A stretch of 15,867 bases of DNA, taken from NCBI GenBank assembly GCA_040391535.1, contig JBEBXQ010000115.1, forward strand, positions 1 to 15,867, read 5' to 3'. This document shows positions 1 through 6,709 of this stretch, piece after piece; position 1 is the first letter of the stretch; the number at the start of each line of letters is the position of its first letter. Below the pieces are notes generated by a model, which was not told where the DNA came from, ran no database searches, and worked only from the letters and a program-made list of their open reading frames with translations. The stretch comes from JBEBXQ01 sp040391535. Its GTDB lineage: Bacteria > Bacteroidota > Bacteroidia > Cytophagales > Spirosomataceae. A program made the translations under genes and the position numbers.

Positions 1-2492
1 TTTACACGGGATGTGTCCCAGATCTGTACCTGTGGCGTACCTCTTAAATAAACGCCTGCATCACCATCCTTACCTTCAGCATCAAGTTTCCAGTCAACAT
101 ACATTTCGATGTCGCCATATTGTTTTTCAGCGCAAATGTTGTCGCCCTTTCCGGTGAAAATCAGCTCTCCGTCTTTTGCATACCATCCTGCGCGCATTTT
201 TTCGTCAGCAATTTTCTGCTTGTAAGCCAGTGAATCTGCCGATAATTTAGCACGTGAAAGCGGGTTGCCTACCAGTCCTTTCCAGCCGGTCAGGTCTTTT
301 CCATTAAAAATTTTAACAAATCCTTCGTCTTTAGGTAACTCCGACAAATGCTTGCGAATCTCCTCTTTCTGATAATTACTTTCAGAACCTTCCAGTGTAT
401 TCAGGCATTTTTCAAGCAAAGCTTTTACTTCCGGACCATAGATGTGTTTATCTGTTTTGGCAATTTCCATTACTGTCTGAGCAGCAGTCTGGCGTAATGC
501 GGGCTCATCGAGGAATTGTCCGGCAAAAATCAGTGAATTGAACGTTTTATGCTTCACCAGCTCTCTCAGAATTTTCTGCTTCTGAACATCGGTTTGAGCA
601 AGAGTAAATGCTTTTCTTAAGCGGATCACTTTCTGCACCGGATTTTCAGAAGATTTGTTAATCGCCTGAATATAACCATTCAGCGCCTGGTCACGATACG
701 TGCTGTTAGTGGTTTCCTTTCCGATTTTATAAAGTTCTTCAGCTGCACTGCCATCAGACCAGTTTGAAAGCGCGCTAACGGCATCCTGTTGCAGGGAAGC
801 GTCATTTCCTTTGAAAGCGCTCACAACAGCATTTAAGGCATTGGCATTTCCGATGGAAGCCAGAACCGGCAATAATGCTCCTTTTTTTGGTGAAGAAGAT
901 AATTGCGAAAGGACCATTGCAGTTTGCGCTTCTTTACTTCCGGCTCCTGAAACAGCTGCTTTAATAGCACTTTGAATGGCAGAAGTCTGTTCAGCGTCAG
1001 AAGATCCGTTCAGTAAAGTGAACAGTTGCGGAAGGTTATCGGCAGTAGCTGTTGTTTTCAGAGCGGCGTAAGCAGCCTGCTGCACACCTGCGTCTTTATT
1101 GGTCAGTTCCCCGAAAATCAGATTGGAATAGGATGTGGCCCCTCTTGCGGCCAGTACATCAATCATGGCTGATTTTGCGGTGGATGGCAGCTTGGGTAAT
1201 ACAGCGGCAATACTGCTTGTCAGGCCTTCGCCTTTTAATGAAAATAATGCGTTTTTAACAGCCTGGGTTTCTGCTGCATTGGATTTGCTGAGTAAACCTA
1301 ATAAAGCAGGCAGGCTTTTTTCCTGTCCGATTTTGGCAATTGCGGTAATAGCAGCCAGCTTCACACCGCTGTTTTTGCTGGATAAAAGCTTTGTCAGTGG
1401 CGTCAATGCATCCTGTGCATTGGCATTGCCCAGCATCGTTACGATTTCTGCTGCTACGTTGGGTTTTGCAGTCGCAAGGGCGGCTGTCCAGGGAAGTGCG
1501 CCTTCGGCCATCATGTATTGCTGGCCCAGGTCAAGGGCGGCTTCACGGTATTTGGCGTCAGTGCCTCTGAGTGTTTCTTTTACCAGAAGCGGAACGCTTT
1601 CTCTTTTCTTAATATCGGAATACACTTTCAGGCCCGCGGAACGAACGGGTGTCTGGTTGGCCGCTGTAGCTTTGTTAACCAGCTCCAATGCAGCTTTTTC
1701 TGCAAGGGCAGATTGCCCGGTTTCATGCAGGCGGCCCAGGTAACGCAGATAAGACGAAGTTGCATTGGTGTTATCAAACTGATAAGCTACCGCTTTGGCG
1801 GCATTGGCAAGGATGGTTTGGGAAGATACCGCACCAATCTCACCTAAAGCATACAAGACTGATTTCTGAAGTTTCGGATTGCTGCTGCCGGCCAGTTTTT
1901 CGATGACTCCTGCTGCAGGTGCATATTGAGCATCACCCAAAGCCTGAACCAGATTGAGTTGCAGGTCGGCATTGGTGCCTGGCAATGCTGTCAGAAGAGC
2001 CTGTGAAGCGGCTTCGGTACGGATGCGGGCTAAAGCTCTGGCTGCACGTCCTGAAAGGTAATTATTGTTCAGATAAGTGCTTATTGTAGCCACGGCTTCA
2101 TTTCCTGCAACTTGCTGCAGCTGGAATAAAATGAAGGCCTGATTATCCTGGTCTTTCATTTTTCCGAGTGCTTCTGCATAAGCTTCAGAAACGGTTTTTC
2201 TGGCTGCTTCCTGACCGTTTTGATTGACATAATACGTCAGACCGCCGATCGCGAATTCGATTTTTTCGTTATCAGAAGTGCCGGCAGGGGTCAGCATCGT
2301 AACCATTTCTACAATGCCCGCCTTGCCCCAGCTAACCATTTCTTCGGCATTCTTATTGAATTCTTTACCATTATCCGCCGGCAATTGTGCGAGCATATCG
2401 GCAATGCGGGTCGTAATGGTGAGTGTATTTTGGGCGAAACTGACGGTTGCTGTCAGCATAAACATCGCCGCTAATCGTAAGATTTTTTTCAT
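1..2492 (-). CDS. Secreted HEAT-repeat protein with C-terminal DUF1080 (3-keto-disaccharide hydrolase) domain, 3' end outside window
   Basis: The frame is open from the ATG at 2492-2490 to the window edge, giving at least 830 residues and no stop. The N-terminus is a signal peptide (MKKILRLAAMFMLTATVSFA, then QN). Residues about 30-700 are Ala/Leu-rich helical repeats of the HEAT type. From about residue 722 comes FNGKDLTGWKG, and near the edge DGDAGVYLRG and VQIWD; these are hallmarks of the DUF1080 family (PF06439), whose characterised members hydrolyse or lyse 3-keto-glycosides. The same frame carries both the signal peptide and these motifs, so there is no frameshift. It lies 43 bp after the stop of the Gfo/Idh/MocA oxidoreductase on the same strand, so the two are probably co-transcribed. 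Inference: a periplasmic or outer-membrane enzyme cleaving sugars oxidised at C3, with the HEAT solenoid as binding scaffold. The remaining DUF1080 half is outside the window. Confidence 0.88.
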   Translation of the reverse strand, partial: MKKILRLAAMFMLTATVSFAQNTLTITTRIADMLAQLPADNGKEFNKNAEEMVSWGKAGIVEMVTMLTPAGTSDNEKIEFAIGGLTYYVNQNGQEAARKTVSEAYAEALGKMKDQDNQAFILFQLQQVAGNEAVATISTYLNNNYLSGRAARALARIRTEAASQALLTALPGTNADLQLNLVQALGDAQYAPAAGVIEKLAGSSNPKLQKSVLYALGEIGAVSSQTILANAAKAVAYQFDNTNATSSYLRYLGRLHETGQSALAEKAALELVNKATAANQTPVRSAGLKVYSDIKKRESVPLLVKETLRGTDAKYREAALDLGQQYMMAEGALPWTAALATAKPNVAAEIVTMLGNANAQDALTPLTKLLSSKNSGVKLAAITAIAKIGQEKSLPALLGLLSKSNAAETQAVKNALFSLKGEGLTSSIAAVLPKLPSTAKSAMIDVLAARGATSYSNLIFGELTNKDAGVQQAAYAALKTTATADNLPQLFTLLNGSSDAEQTSAIQSAIKAAVSGAGSKEAQTAMVLSQLSSSPKKGALLPVLASIGNANALNAVVSAFKGNDASLQQDAVSALSNWSDGSAAEELYKIGKETTNSTYRDQALNGYIQAINKSSENPVQKVIRLRKAFTLAQTDVQKQKILRELVKHKTFNSLIFAGQFLDEPALRQTAAQTVMEIAKTDKHIYGPEVKALLEKCLNTLEGSESNYQKEEIRKHLSELPKDEGFVKIFNGKDLTGWKGLVGNPLSRAKLSADSLAYKQKIADEKMRAGWYAKDGELIFTGKGDNICAEKQYGDIEMYVDWKLDAEGKDGDAGVYLRGTPQVQIWDTSRV

Positions 2493-2535
2493 TATTGCTA
2501 TGTTCAAATTATACCGGAATAAATATGTAGGTTAT

Positions 2536-3822
2536 TTAGATGGACCAGGGGCCTCTCATAGGCTGGTCAATAAGCCTGTTGGCTCCTTCATCGTCTATAA
2601 ATAACTGTTTTTCGGGATCAAATTTGAGTGAACGTCCCAAACGAAGCGCGGCAAGTCCCATATTGACAATCGTACAGGAACGATGGCCGTTTTCTTCGTT
2701 AAGAGCAAATTTCTGACGTTTTTTAACGGCTTCCACAAAGTCGGTATTCTGTGGTTCCGGATCAGGGAATGCAGCCAGCTTTTTCTCGAAGTCAGGGATA
2801 TCACAACGGAAACCGTTATAGACTTTCCCCAGCGGACCTTCAATATAAGCGGCATCTTTGTCCTTGCCTTCTCCGTCAAGAATAATCTTGCATCCGTCAG
2901 CATAAGTATATTCTATTCTTCTCCAGGTCCCTACAGCTTCGGTATGTTGCTGAGGCGCGTCTATTTCTACGGAAACCGGACTGGTGTGGTCTTTGCCGAG
3001 AATGTACTGGACGGGGTCAAGATAATGCTGTCCCATATCACCAAGCCCGCCACCGTCATAATCCCAGTACCCACGGAAGGTATTATGTACGCGGTGTGAG
3101 TTGTAAGGTTTGTAAGGAGCAGGTCCCAACCACATGTCATAATCCAGTTCTGCCGGAACAGACTCTGGCTTCAGGTTGGTTTTTCCTACCCAGAAAAACT
3201 TCCAGTCAAAACCGGTATGCCTGCTGACCGTTATTTTCAGCGGCCATCCCAGCATTCCGCTGTCAACCAGTTTTTTAATAGGCTTCACCGTGGTGTTCAT
3301 TCCATAGAAATTGCTGTCGAAGCGGAACCAGGTATTTAATCTGAAAACCCTTCCGTTCTGTTGTACGGCCTCAACCAGACGTTTCCCTTCTCCGATGGTT
3401 CGGGTCATGGGTTTTTCACACCATACATCTTTGCCTGCTTTGGCAGCATCGGCGGCTATAATGCCATGCCAGTGAGGTGGAGTTGCAACATGCACAATGT
3501 CAACTTCCGGCAATTGAATCAACTCACGGTAATCTCCGAAAGTTTTCACTCCTTTGTCGGCAGCTGTTTTTGCCAGCTCGTTGAGTGCAAGCTGAATATG
3601 CCGTTTGTCAACATCGCATACCGCTACCACTCTGGTTCCGGCGTAAGGGATATGGCCCCGGCCCATTCCTCCGACTCCGACAATACCTTTGGTCAGCTGG
3701 TCACTCGGAGCCAGAAACCCTTTCCCCAGAACATGGCGGGGAACGATAGAAAAAAGTGCAACAGAAGCCAGCGAGCCTTTGAGGAAACTCCGGCGTGATG
3801 TTGATTTTATTTTGTCTTCCAT
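2536..3822 (-). CDS. Tat-exported Gfo/Idh/MocA family NAD(P)-dependent oxidoreductase
   Basis: A 428-residue protein. The N-terminus has a twin-arginine signal (S-R-R-S-F-L-K at residues 9-15, then a hydrophobic stretch to about 35), typical of secreted Bacteroidota members of this family. The Rossmann fold starts with GVGGMGRGH at 49-57. The family's E-K-P motif is at 136-138 (DVWCEKPMT), and GGGLGDMGQHYLDP at 257-270 holds the likely catalytic His266. Family members oxidise or reduce sugars and their glycosides; the Tat-exported ones carry tightly bound NAD and often form 3-keto sugars. The next gene on the strand is a DUF1080 3-keto-glycoside hydrolase, and a ThuA-domain protein lies nearby, which supports a role in 3-keto-glycoside metabolism. 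The exact substrate cannot be read from sequence. The start is fixed by the Tat motif lying close to the only upstream ATG. Confidence 0.9.
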   Translation of the reverse strand: MEDKIKSTSRRSFLKGSLASVALFSIVPRHVLGKGFLAPSDQLTKGIVGVGGMGRGHIPYAGTRVVAVCDVDKRHIQLALNELAKTAADKGVKTFGDYRELIQLPEVDIVHVATPPHWHGIIAADAAKAGKDVWCEKPMTRTIGEGKRLVEAVQQNGRVFRLNTWFRFDSNFYGMNTTVKPIKKLVDSGMLGWPLKITVSRHTGFDWKFFWVGKTNLKPESVPAELDYDMWLGPAPYKPYNSHRVHNTFRGYWDYDGGGLGDMGQHYLDPVQYILGKDHTSPVSVEIDAPQQHTEAVGTWRRIEYTYADGCKIILDGEGKDKDAAYIEGPLGKVYNGFRCDIPDFEKKLAAFPDPEPQNTDFVEAVKKRQKFALNEENGHRSCTIVNMGLAALRLGRSLKFDPEKQLFIDDEGANRLIDQPMRGPWSI

Positions 3823-3854
3823 TTTATAATTATTGGGTAGTATTAAGATAAAGA

Positions 3855-3862
3855 CAAATTTA
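3855..3862 (-). promoter_or_regulatory. Candidate -7 box of the oxidoreductase/DUF1080 operon
   Basis: On the minus strand this reads TAAATTTG, an exact match to the Bacteroidota -7 consensus TAnnTTTG, 33 bp before the ATG of the oxidoreductase. No good -33 TTG was seen at the expected distance, so the call rests on one element and its position. Confidence 0.5.
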
Positions 3863-4056
3863 CAATAGGTTTAATGTGAAGAAAGATCTTTTTTAAATTA
3901 TTTGCAAAAAGTTCGGCATTGTTTATTACTTAAATTAGAAAGAGGGGTGTTTTTGTCTGTAATCTGCTCGTTGCTGATTTTCAGAACAGAGGGGAAAGTG
4001 CAGTCAGAATGAGGAATCCGGGTTTGATATACAGGTATTTATGAGTCCGGTCTGAA

Positions 4057-4089
4057 ACAAAAAAAGCGAAAGTCCGGAGACTTTCGCTT
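4057..4089 (-). terminator. Rho-independent terminator of the small secreted protein gene
   Basis: Read on the minus strand, an 11-bp perfect stem (arms 4079-4089 and 4064-4074, core GCGAAAGTC/GACTTTCGC) closes a 4-nt loop and runs into a T-rich tract (TTTTTTTG) at 4065-4057. It lies 27 bp past the stop codon of the 4478-4116 gene, exactly where a terminator would be. Confidence 0.85.
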
Positions 4090-4115
4090 CATATGATCAG
4101 ATTAGGTTTTAACCC

Positions 4116-4478
4116 TTAATTGGCAACTTGCGTAACAACACGTTTTACTTCTGTGTTGATTTCAAATGGCTTTTCAATTTTTTCTTTACCGTTATTTACC
4201 TGGAATGTATAAGAACCGTCGCGCAGATTGGACAGGTCAAATATTTTGGTAAACTTCTCGGTCTTAGGAACTGAAACTGTATAAAGAACAGCACCGGAAT
4301 AATCACGGATCAGAACGGTTGATTTTGTATTAACCTGATCCAGCACAAGTCTGAACTGAAGGTTGTCCAGTGAAGATAATTCTACGTTTAACTTCGTAGT
4401 GTTGTTTTCACCGGCAATTGAAAAATTCGCAGTTGATACTCCCACCAATACTGCCAGCATTACGATTATTTTTTTCAT
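4116..4478 (-). CDS. Small secreted beta-rich protein of unknown function
   Basis: A 120-residue protein with a signal peptide (MKKIIVMLAVLVGVSTANFS, cleavage probably near residue 23, after IAG). The mature part alternates short beta strands. The stretch DLSNLRDGSYTFQVNNG (81-97) resembles the 'dLs.L..G.Y.v.v..g' pattern of type IX secretion C-terminal domains and of small DUF3244-like beta-sandwich proteins. It is, however, nearly the whole protein rather than a tail on a larger cargo. It stands alone between its own promoter (4571-4602) and terminator (4057-4089), so it is a single-gene transcript. A region of repeated TTG-N7/8-CAA elements lies upstream. It could be a stress- or surface-related secreted protein. 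I do not assign a function. Confidence 0.8.
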   Translation of the reverse strand: MKKIIVMLAVLVGVSTANFSIAGENNTTKLNVELSSLDNLQFRLVLDQVNTKSTVLIRDYSGAVLYTVSVPKTEKFTKIFDLSNLRDGSYTFQVNNGKEKIEKPFEINTEVKRVVTQVAN

Positions 4479-4543
4479 GTTTTCTTTAATTATGGCTTGT
4501 TAATTTATTAAACTCTTACTCTTTCTGAAAGTGATTTATTTAT

Positions 4544-4565
4544 AGCACTCTATACCTGAAGTGCT
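4544..4565 (-). other. Hairpin at the 5' end of the small secreted protein mRNA
   Basis: AGCACT (4565-4560, minus sense) pairs perfectly with AGTGCT (4549-4544) around a 10-nt loop. It begins about 6 nt after the -7 box, so it would form the very 5' end of the transcript. It may stabilise the mRNA or be chance: six base pairs is a modest stem. Confidence 0.35.
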
Positions 4566-4570
4566 TGTTA

Positions 4571-4602
4571 CAAATTTACATAACATATTGATAGTGTGTC
4601 AA
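4571..4602 (-). promoter_or_regulatory. Promoter of the small secreted protein gene
   Basis: On the minus strand TTGACA (4602-4597) is followed by TAAATTTG (4578-4571). The TTG is 21 nt from the -7 box. This matches the Bacteroidota layout of a -33 TTG and a -7 TAnnTTTG box. The predicted start near 4565 leaves a leader of about 85 nt before the ATG at 4478. The -33 box lies inside a perfect ATTGA-N7-TCAAT inverted repeat (4587-4603). Confidence 0.7.
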
Positions 4603-4848
4603 TAGAGGATTGTGCAGATAGCGAAAGTTCTTCTTAGGGTCCTATGGAAAAATTTGAATAGTGCAATGATTCTTTAAATAGTGCAACAAGTAGTTTGTAA
4701 TTTGCTACCACCCTTTGAAAAGTTCAACGATCTATTTCGCTGATAAAGACAATATATTATCAATATTATGTATTTAAAGTTGTATAGTGTAATATTATGA
4801 AAATGTTAAGGATTTTTTGAAGACTTGATTGTATTTGAATAGTACAAT
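4587..4848. repeat. Cluster of six degenerate TTG-N7/8-CAA elements
   Basis: Five 14-bp copies read TTGAATAGTGCAAT (4654-4667), TTAAATAGTGCAAC (4674-4687), TTGAAAAGTTCAAC (4715-4728), TTGTATAGTGTAAT (4780-4793) and TTGAATAGTACAAT (4835-4848), all in one orientation. A sixth, ATTGATAGTGTGTCAAT (4587-4603), has the same core with a longer spacer and covers the -33 box of the small secreted protein gene. The 4715 copy is a perfect TTGAA-AAG-TTCAA inverted repeat. Start-to-start distances among the five are 20, 41, 65 and 55 bp. The array sits upstream of the minus-strand gene at 4478 and also about 270 bp before the thuA-like gene. It looks like binding sites of a dimeric regulator, but the AT-rich context raises the chance of coincidence. 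Confidence 0.55.
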
Positions 4849-5116
4849 AGTATACATGATTTATATACTATTGTTATGTGCTTTATTTTTTTCTTCTGTT
4901 CAGGAGTTTATTAAGCTGTCGGGATATTTATAAAATTGAATTTTTTTAATATATTATAGAAGAGTTGGTTTCAGCTGTATGCAGAAGTAAGAAAGACTTA
5001 TCAGGATTTAGCTGATTATAATAACAGATTATTTTACTTTTATGGAAAGTCCTGTGAAGGAGTTGAATCTGTAAAATTAATAATGGTTTATCTGACCGTC
5101 TGATTACGAACAAATT
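4849..5116. other. AT-rich noncoding leader upstream of the ThuA-domain gene
   Basis: No ORF of useful length on either strand. The only candidate plus-strand promoter element is TACTTTTA (5035-5042), one mismatch from TAnnTTTG, with a poor -33 partner. The promoter of the ThuA-domain gene is therefore not confidently located. Confidence 0.4.
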
Positions 5117-6124
5117 ATGAAAATGAAAAGTATCTTGTCTTTTGTGCTGGTGTTGTCAGCTTTGTTTTCTTATGCACAACCTGGTAAGCTCTGGTTACAA
5201 TATGAAGGGAAAGCAGGCCCCGGGCAAGGGAAGCATATTGTTTTTTTGAGCGGGGATGAGGAATACCGCTCAGAAGAGGCACTACCGTTGATGGCGAAAA
5301 TTCTGGCAGAGCAGCACGGATTCAAATGTACTGTCTTGTTTGCGATTGATCCGGCGACAGGTGAAGTAAATCCCAATGAGCAAACCAATATCCCCGGGAT
5401 AGAAAACCTGCAAAGTGCAGATCTGGTATTTATGATGCTGCGTTTCCGGGAATTGCCTGATGATAAGATGAAATATATTGATGATTATATAAATTCAGGT
5501 AAGCCGCTGGTAGCCCTCCGTACCTCTACCCATGCTTTCAGTTATAGCCGTAAGAAAGACAGTCCATTTGCAAAATACAGTTATAACAGTAAAGTCACCG
5601 GATGGGAAGATGGGTTTGGCAGGAAGTTTCTGGGTGAAACCTGGGTTGCACACCACGGACACCATGCTAAGGAAGGAACACGTGCTCTGATTAACGGAGT
5701 GGAAGCAAAGCATCCGGTACTCACGGGTGTTGCTGATATATGGGGAGAAACGGATGTTTATACGATCCGGAACCTGCCTGCTGATGCTCAGGTAGTATTG
5801 TATGGCCAGGTGGCACTGGGTATGACACCGGAGGCCCCGCTGAGTTATGAGAAATCCATTATGCCCCTGGCATGGGTAAGAAACTATAGACATGAAAACG
5901 GGAAGGATACCCGGATTTTTGCAAGTACACTGGGAACGGCAGTAGAGCTGAAAAAAAATGATATGCGCCGGTTACTGGTTAATGCTGTATACTGGACAAT
6001 GGGTATGGAAAATCAGATCACAGCTGACGCTAAGATTGATATTCCGGGTCAATATGAACCAACTATGTTTGGCTTTGGCGGCCATAAAAAAGGATTGAAA
6101 CCGACCGATTTTGAAGTAAAGTAG
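5117..6124 (+). CDS. Secreted ThuA-domain protein (trehalose-utilisation family)
   Basis: A 335-residue protein with a signal peptide (MKMKSILSFVLVLSALFSYA, then QPG). The ThuA fold, related to class I glutamine amidotransferases, begins at residue 39 (KHIVFLSGDEEYRSEE). It shows GKPLVALRTSTHAF at 128-141, the His-rich HHGHHA at 179-184 and GETDVYTIR at 210-218, all familiar ThuA-family positions. In Agrobacterium ThuA acts with the Gfo/Idh/MocA partner ThuB in trehalose and disaccharide 3-keto metabolism. Here the oxidoreductase and a DUF1080 hydrolase lie on the opposite strand about 1.3 kb away, so the three probably serve one pathway in the periplasm. The catalytic role of ThuA proteins is poorly defined. 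A strong hairpin terminator follows at 6148-6191. Confidence 0.88.
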   Translation: MKMKSILSFVLVLSALFSYAQPGKLWLQYEGKAGPGQGKHIVFLSGDEEYRSEEALPLMAKILAEQHGFKCTVLFAIDPATGEVNPNEQTNIPGIENLQSADLVFMMLRFRELPDDKMKYIDDYINSGKPLVALRTSTHAFSYSRKKDSPFAKYSYNSKVTGWEDGFGRKFLGETWVAHHGHHAKEGTRALINGVEAKHPVLTGVADIWGETDVYTIRNLPADAQVVLYGQVALGMTPEAPLSYEKSIMPLAWVRNYRHENGKDTRIFASTLGTAVELKKNDMRRLLVNAVYWTMGMENQITADAKIDIPGQYEPTMFGFGGHKKGLKPTDFEVK

Positions 6125-6147
6125 CCGTCTGGTCAGATATTTATCAT

Positions 6148-6191
6148 AACCCCGTAAATAAAAGATAAAAAAGTCTTTTATTTACGGGGTT
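6148..6191. terminator. 18-bp perfect hairpin after the ThuA gene; also holds the putative Rrf2 operator
   Basis: Arms 6148-6165 and 6174-6191 pair perfectly (core CCCCGTAAATAAAAGA) around an 8-nt A-rich loop. It begins 24 bp after the ThuA stop codon and ends in a short T-containing stretch, so it should stop ThuA transcription. The inner part, 6155-6184, is the palindromic TAAATAAAAGA-N8-TCTTTTATTTA sequence that recurs in front of the oxidase gene. The element may therefore serve both as terminator in RNA and as operator in DNA. Confidence 0.75.
6155..6184. promoter_or_regulatory. Putative operator of the Rrf2 regulator, site 1 (own gene)
   Basis: An 11-bp perfect inverted repeat TAAATAAAAGA / TCTTTTATTTA with an 8-nt spacer. 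Its first 23 bases match site 2 at 6671-6693 at 22 positions. It overlaps the expected -33 region of the rrf2 gene, whose likely -7 sequence is TTACTTTG at 6200-6207. Binding here would repress the gene. That this protein binds it is inference. Confidence 0.6.
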
Positions 6192-6225
6192 TATCGTTTT
6201 ACTTTGCATAAAATGATTGAAGAGA

Positions 6226-6660
6226 ATGATTTTTTCCAAAACATGTGAGTATGCCATCAGGGCGGTGATTTTTATATCACAGAAATCTTCGGAAGGCAGA
6301 AGGGTAGGAATAAAGGAGATAGCGGCCGGGATCGATTCGCCGGAACACTTTATTGCGAAAATATTACAGGATCTGAGCAGGAAAGGATTGGTACAGTCAG
6401 TGAAGGGCCCGAACGGAGGATTCACAATGGATGGCATTTCCAACCAGATTAATCTGGAAGACGTCGTAAAAGCGGTGGACGGCGATGCTCTTTTCACAGG
6501 TTGCGGCCTGGGGTTGAAAAATTGCTCAGAAAAACAGCCTTGTCCGTTACATGATGAATTTAAGGCAATCAGAAAGAAAATACAACTGACACTTCGCGCT
6601 GCTACGGTTGGAGAATTTAACGAAGAACTGGACAGAGGATTGAGCTATATCAGGCGGTAA
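6226..6660 (+). CDS. Rrf2-family Fe-S transcriptional regulator (NsrR/IscR-like)
   Basis: I start the protein at the ATG at 6226 (144 residues), because MIFSKTCEYAIRAVIFIS is the standard Rrf2 N-terminus. A TTG nine bases upstream, which would add MKR, is the less likely start. The winged-helix domain includes GIKEIAAGIDSPEHFIAKILQDLSRKGLVQSVKGPNGGF, written here in pieces: recognition helix around residues 40-62 and wing at about 63-74. A cluster of three cysteines, GCGLGLKNC then SEKQPC (C-x6-C-x5-C, residues about 91-104), is where IscR and NsrR hold an Fe-S cluster. NsrR is a nitric oxide sensor that derepresses its targets when the cluster is nitrosylated. The downstream RIC protein gene supports that reading, but redox or iron sensing is possible. 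It is the first gene of the respiratory cluster and probably controls itself and the oxidase operon through the paired motif at 6155 and 6671. Confidence 0.9.
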   Translation: MIFSKTCEYAIRAVIFISQKSSEGRRVGIKEIAAGIDSPEHFIAKILQDLSRKGLVQSVKGPNGGFTMDGISNQINLEDVVKAVDGDALFTGCGLGLKNCSEKQPCPLHDEFKAIRKKIQLTLRAATVGEFNEELDRGLSYIRR

Positions 6661-6668
6661 TATATTTG
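6640..6668 (+). promoter_or_regulatory. Promoter of the oxidase operon
   Basis: TATATTTG (6661-6668) is an exact TAnnTTTG -7 box starting one base after the rrf2 stop codon. A TTG at 6640-6642, inside the end of rrf2, is 18 nt upstream as a -33 element. The start should fall near 6675, inside the putative operator at 6671-6695, which is well placed for repression. Read-through from rrf2 is also possible. Confidence 0.65.
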
Positions 6669-6670
6669 CT

Positions 6671-6695
6671 TAAATAAAAGATAAAAAGGTCTTAA
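6671..6695. promoter_or_regulatory. Putative operator of the Rrf2 regulator, site 2 (oxidase operon)
   Basis: TAAATAAAAGATAAAAA followed by GGTCTT repeats site 1 with one mismatch in 23 bases. The outer right arm is degenerate here, so the inverted repeat shrinks to AAGA-N8-TCTT. It covers the predicted transcription start of the oxidase operon, 14 bp before the ATG. Confidence 0.6.
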
Positions 6696-6709
6696 TATAT
6701 TAATTAAAA

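Noticed and set aside
1135..1743. 202-residue plus-strand ORF
   Set aside because: It lies fully antisense to the HEAT-repeat gene, whose frame is continuous with a signal peptide and DUF1080 motifs; the plus-strand product resembles no family.
3361..3798. 145-residue plus-strand ORF
   Set aside because: Antisense shadow of the Tat-signal and Rossmann region of the Gfo/Idh/MocA gene.
4600..5116. CRISPR array or small RNA gene in the long intergenic region
   Set aside because: The repeats are only 14 bp, degenerate and unevenly spaced, with no unique spacers of constant length; no promoter-terminator pair for an RNA was seen.
6217..6228. TTG start for the Rrf2 regulator
   Set aside because: The ATG at 6226 gives the canonical Rrf2 N-terminus MIFSKTCEYAIRA; the TTG only adds three residues.
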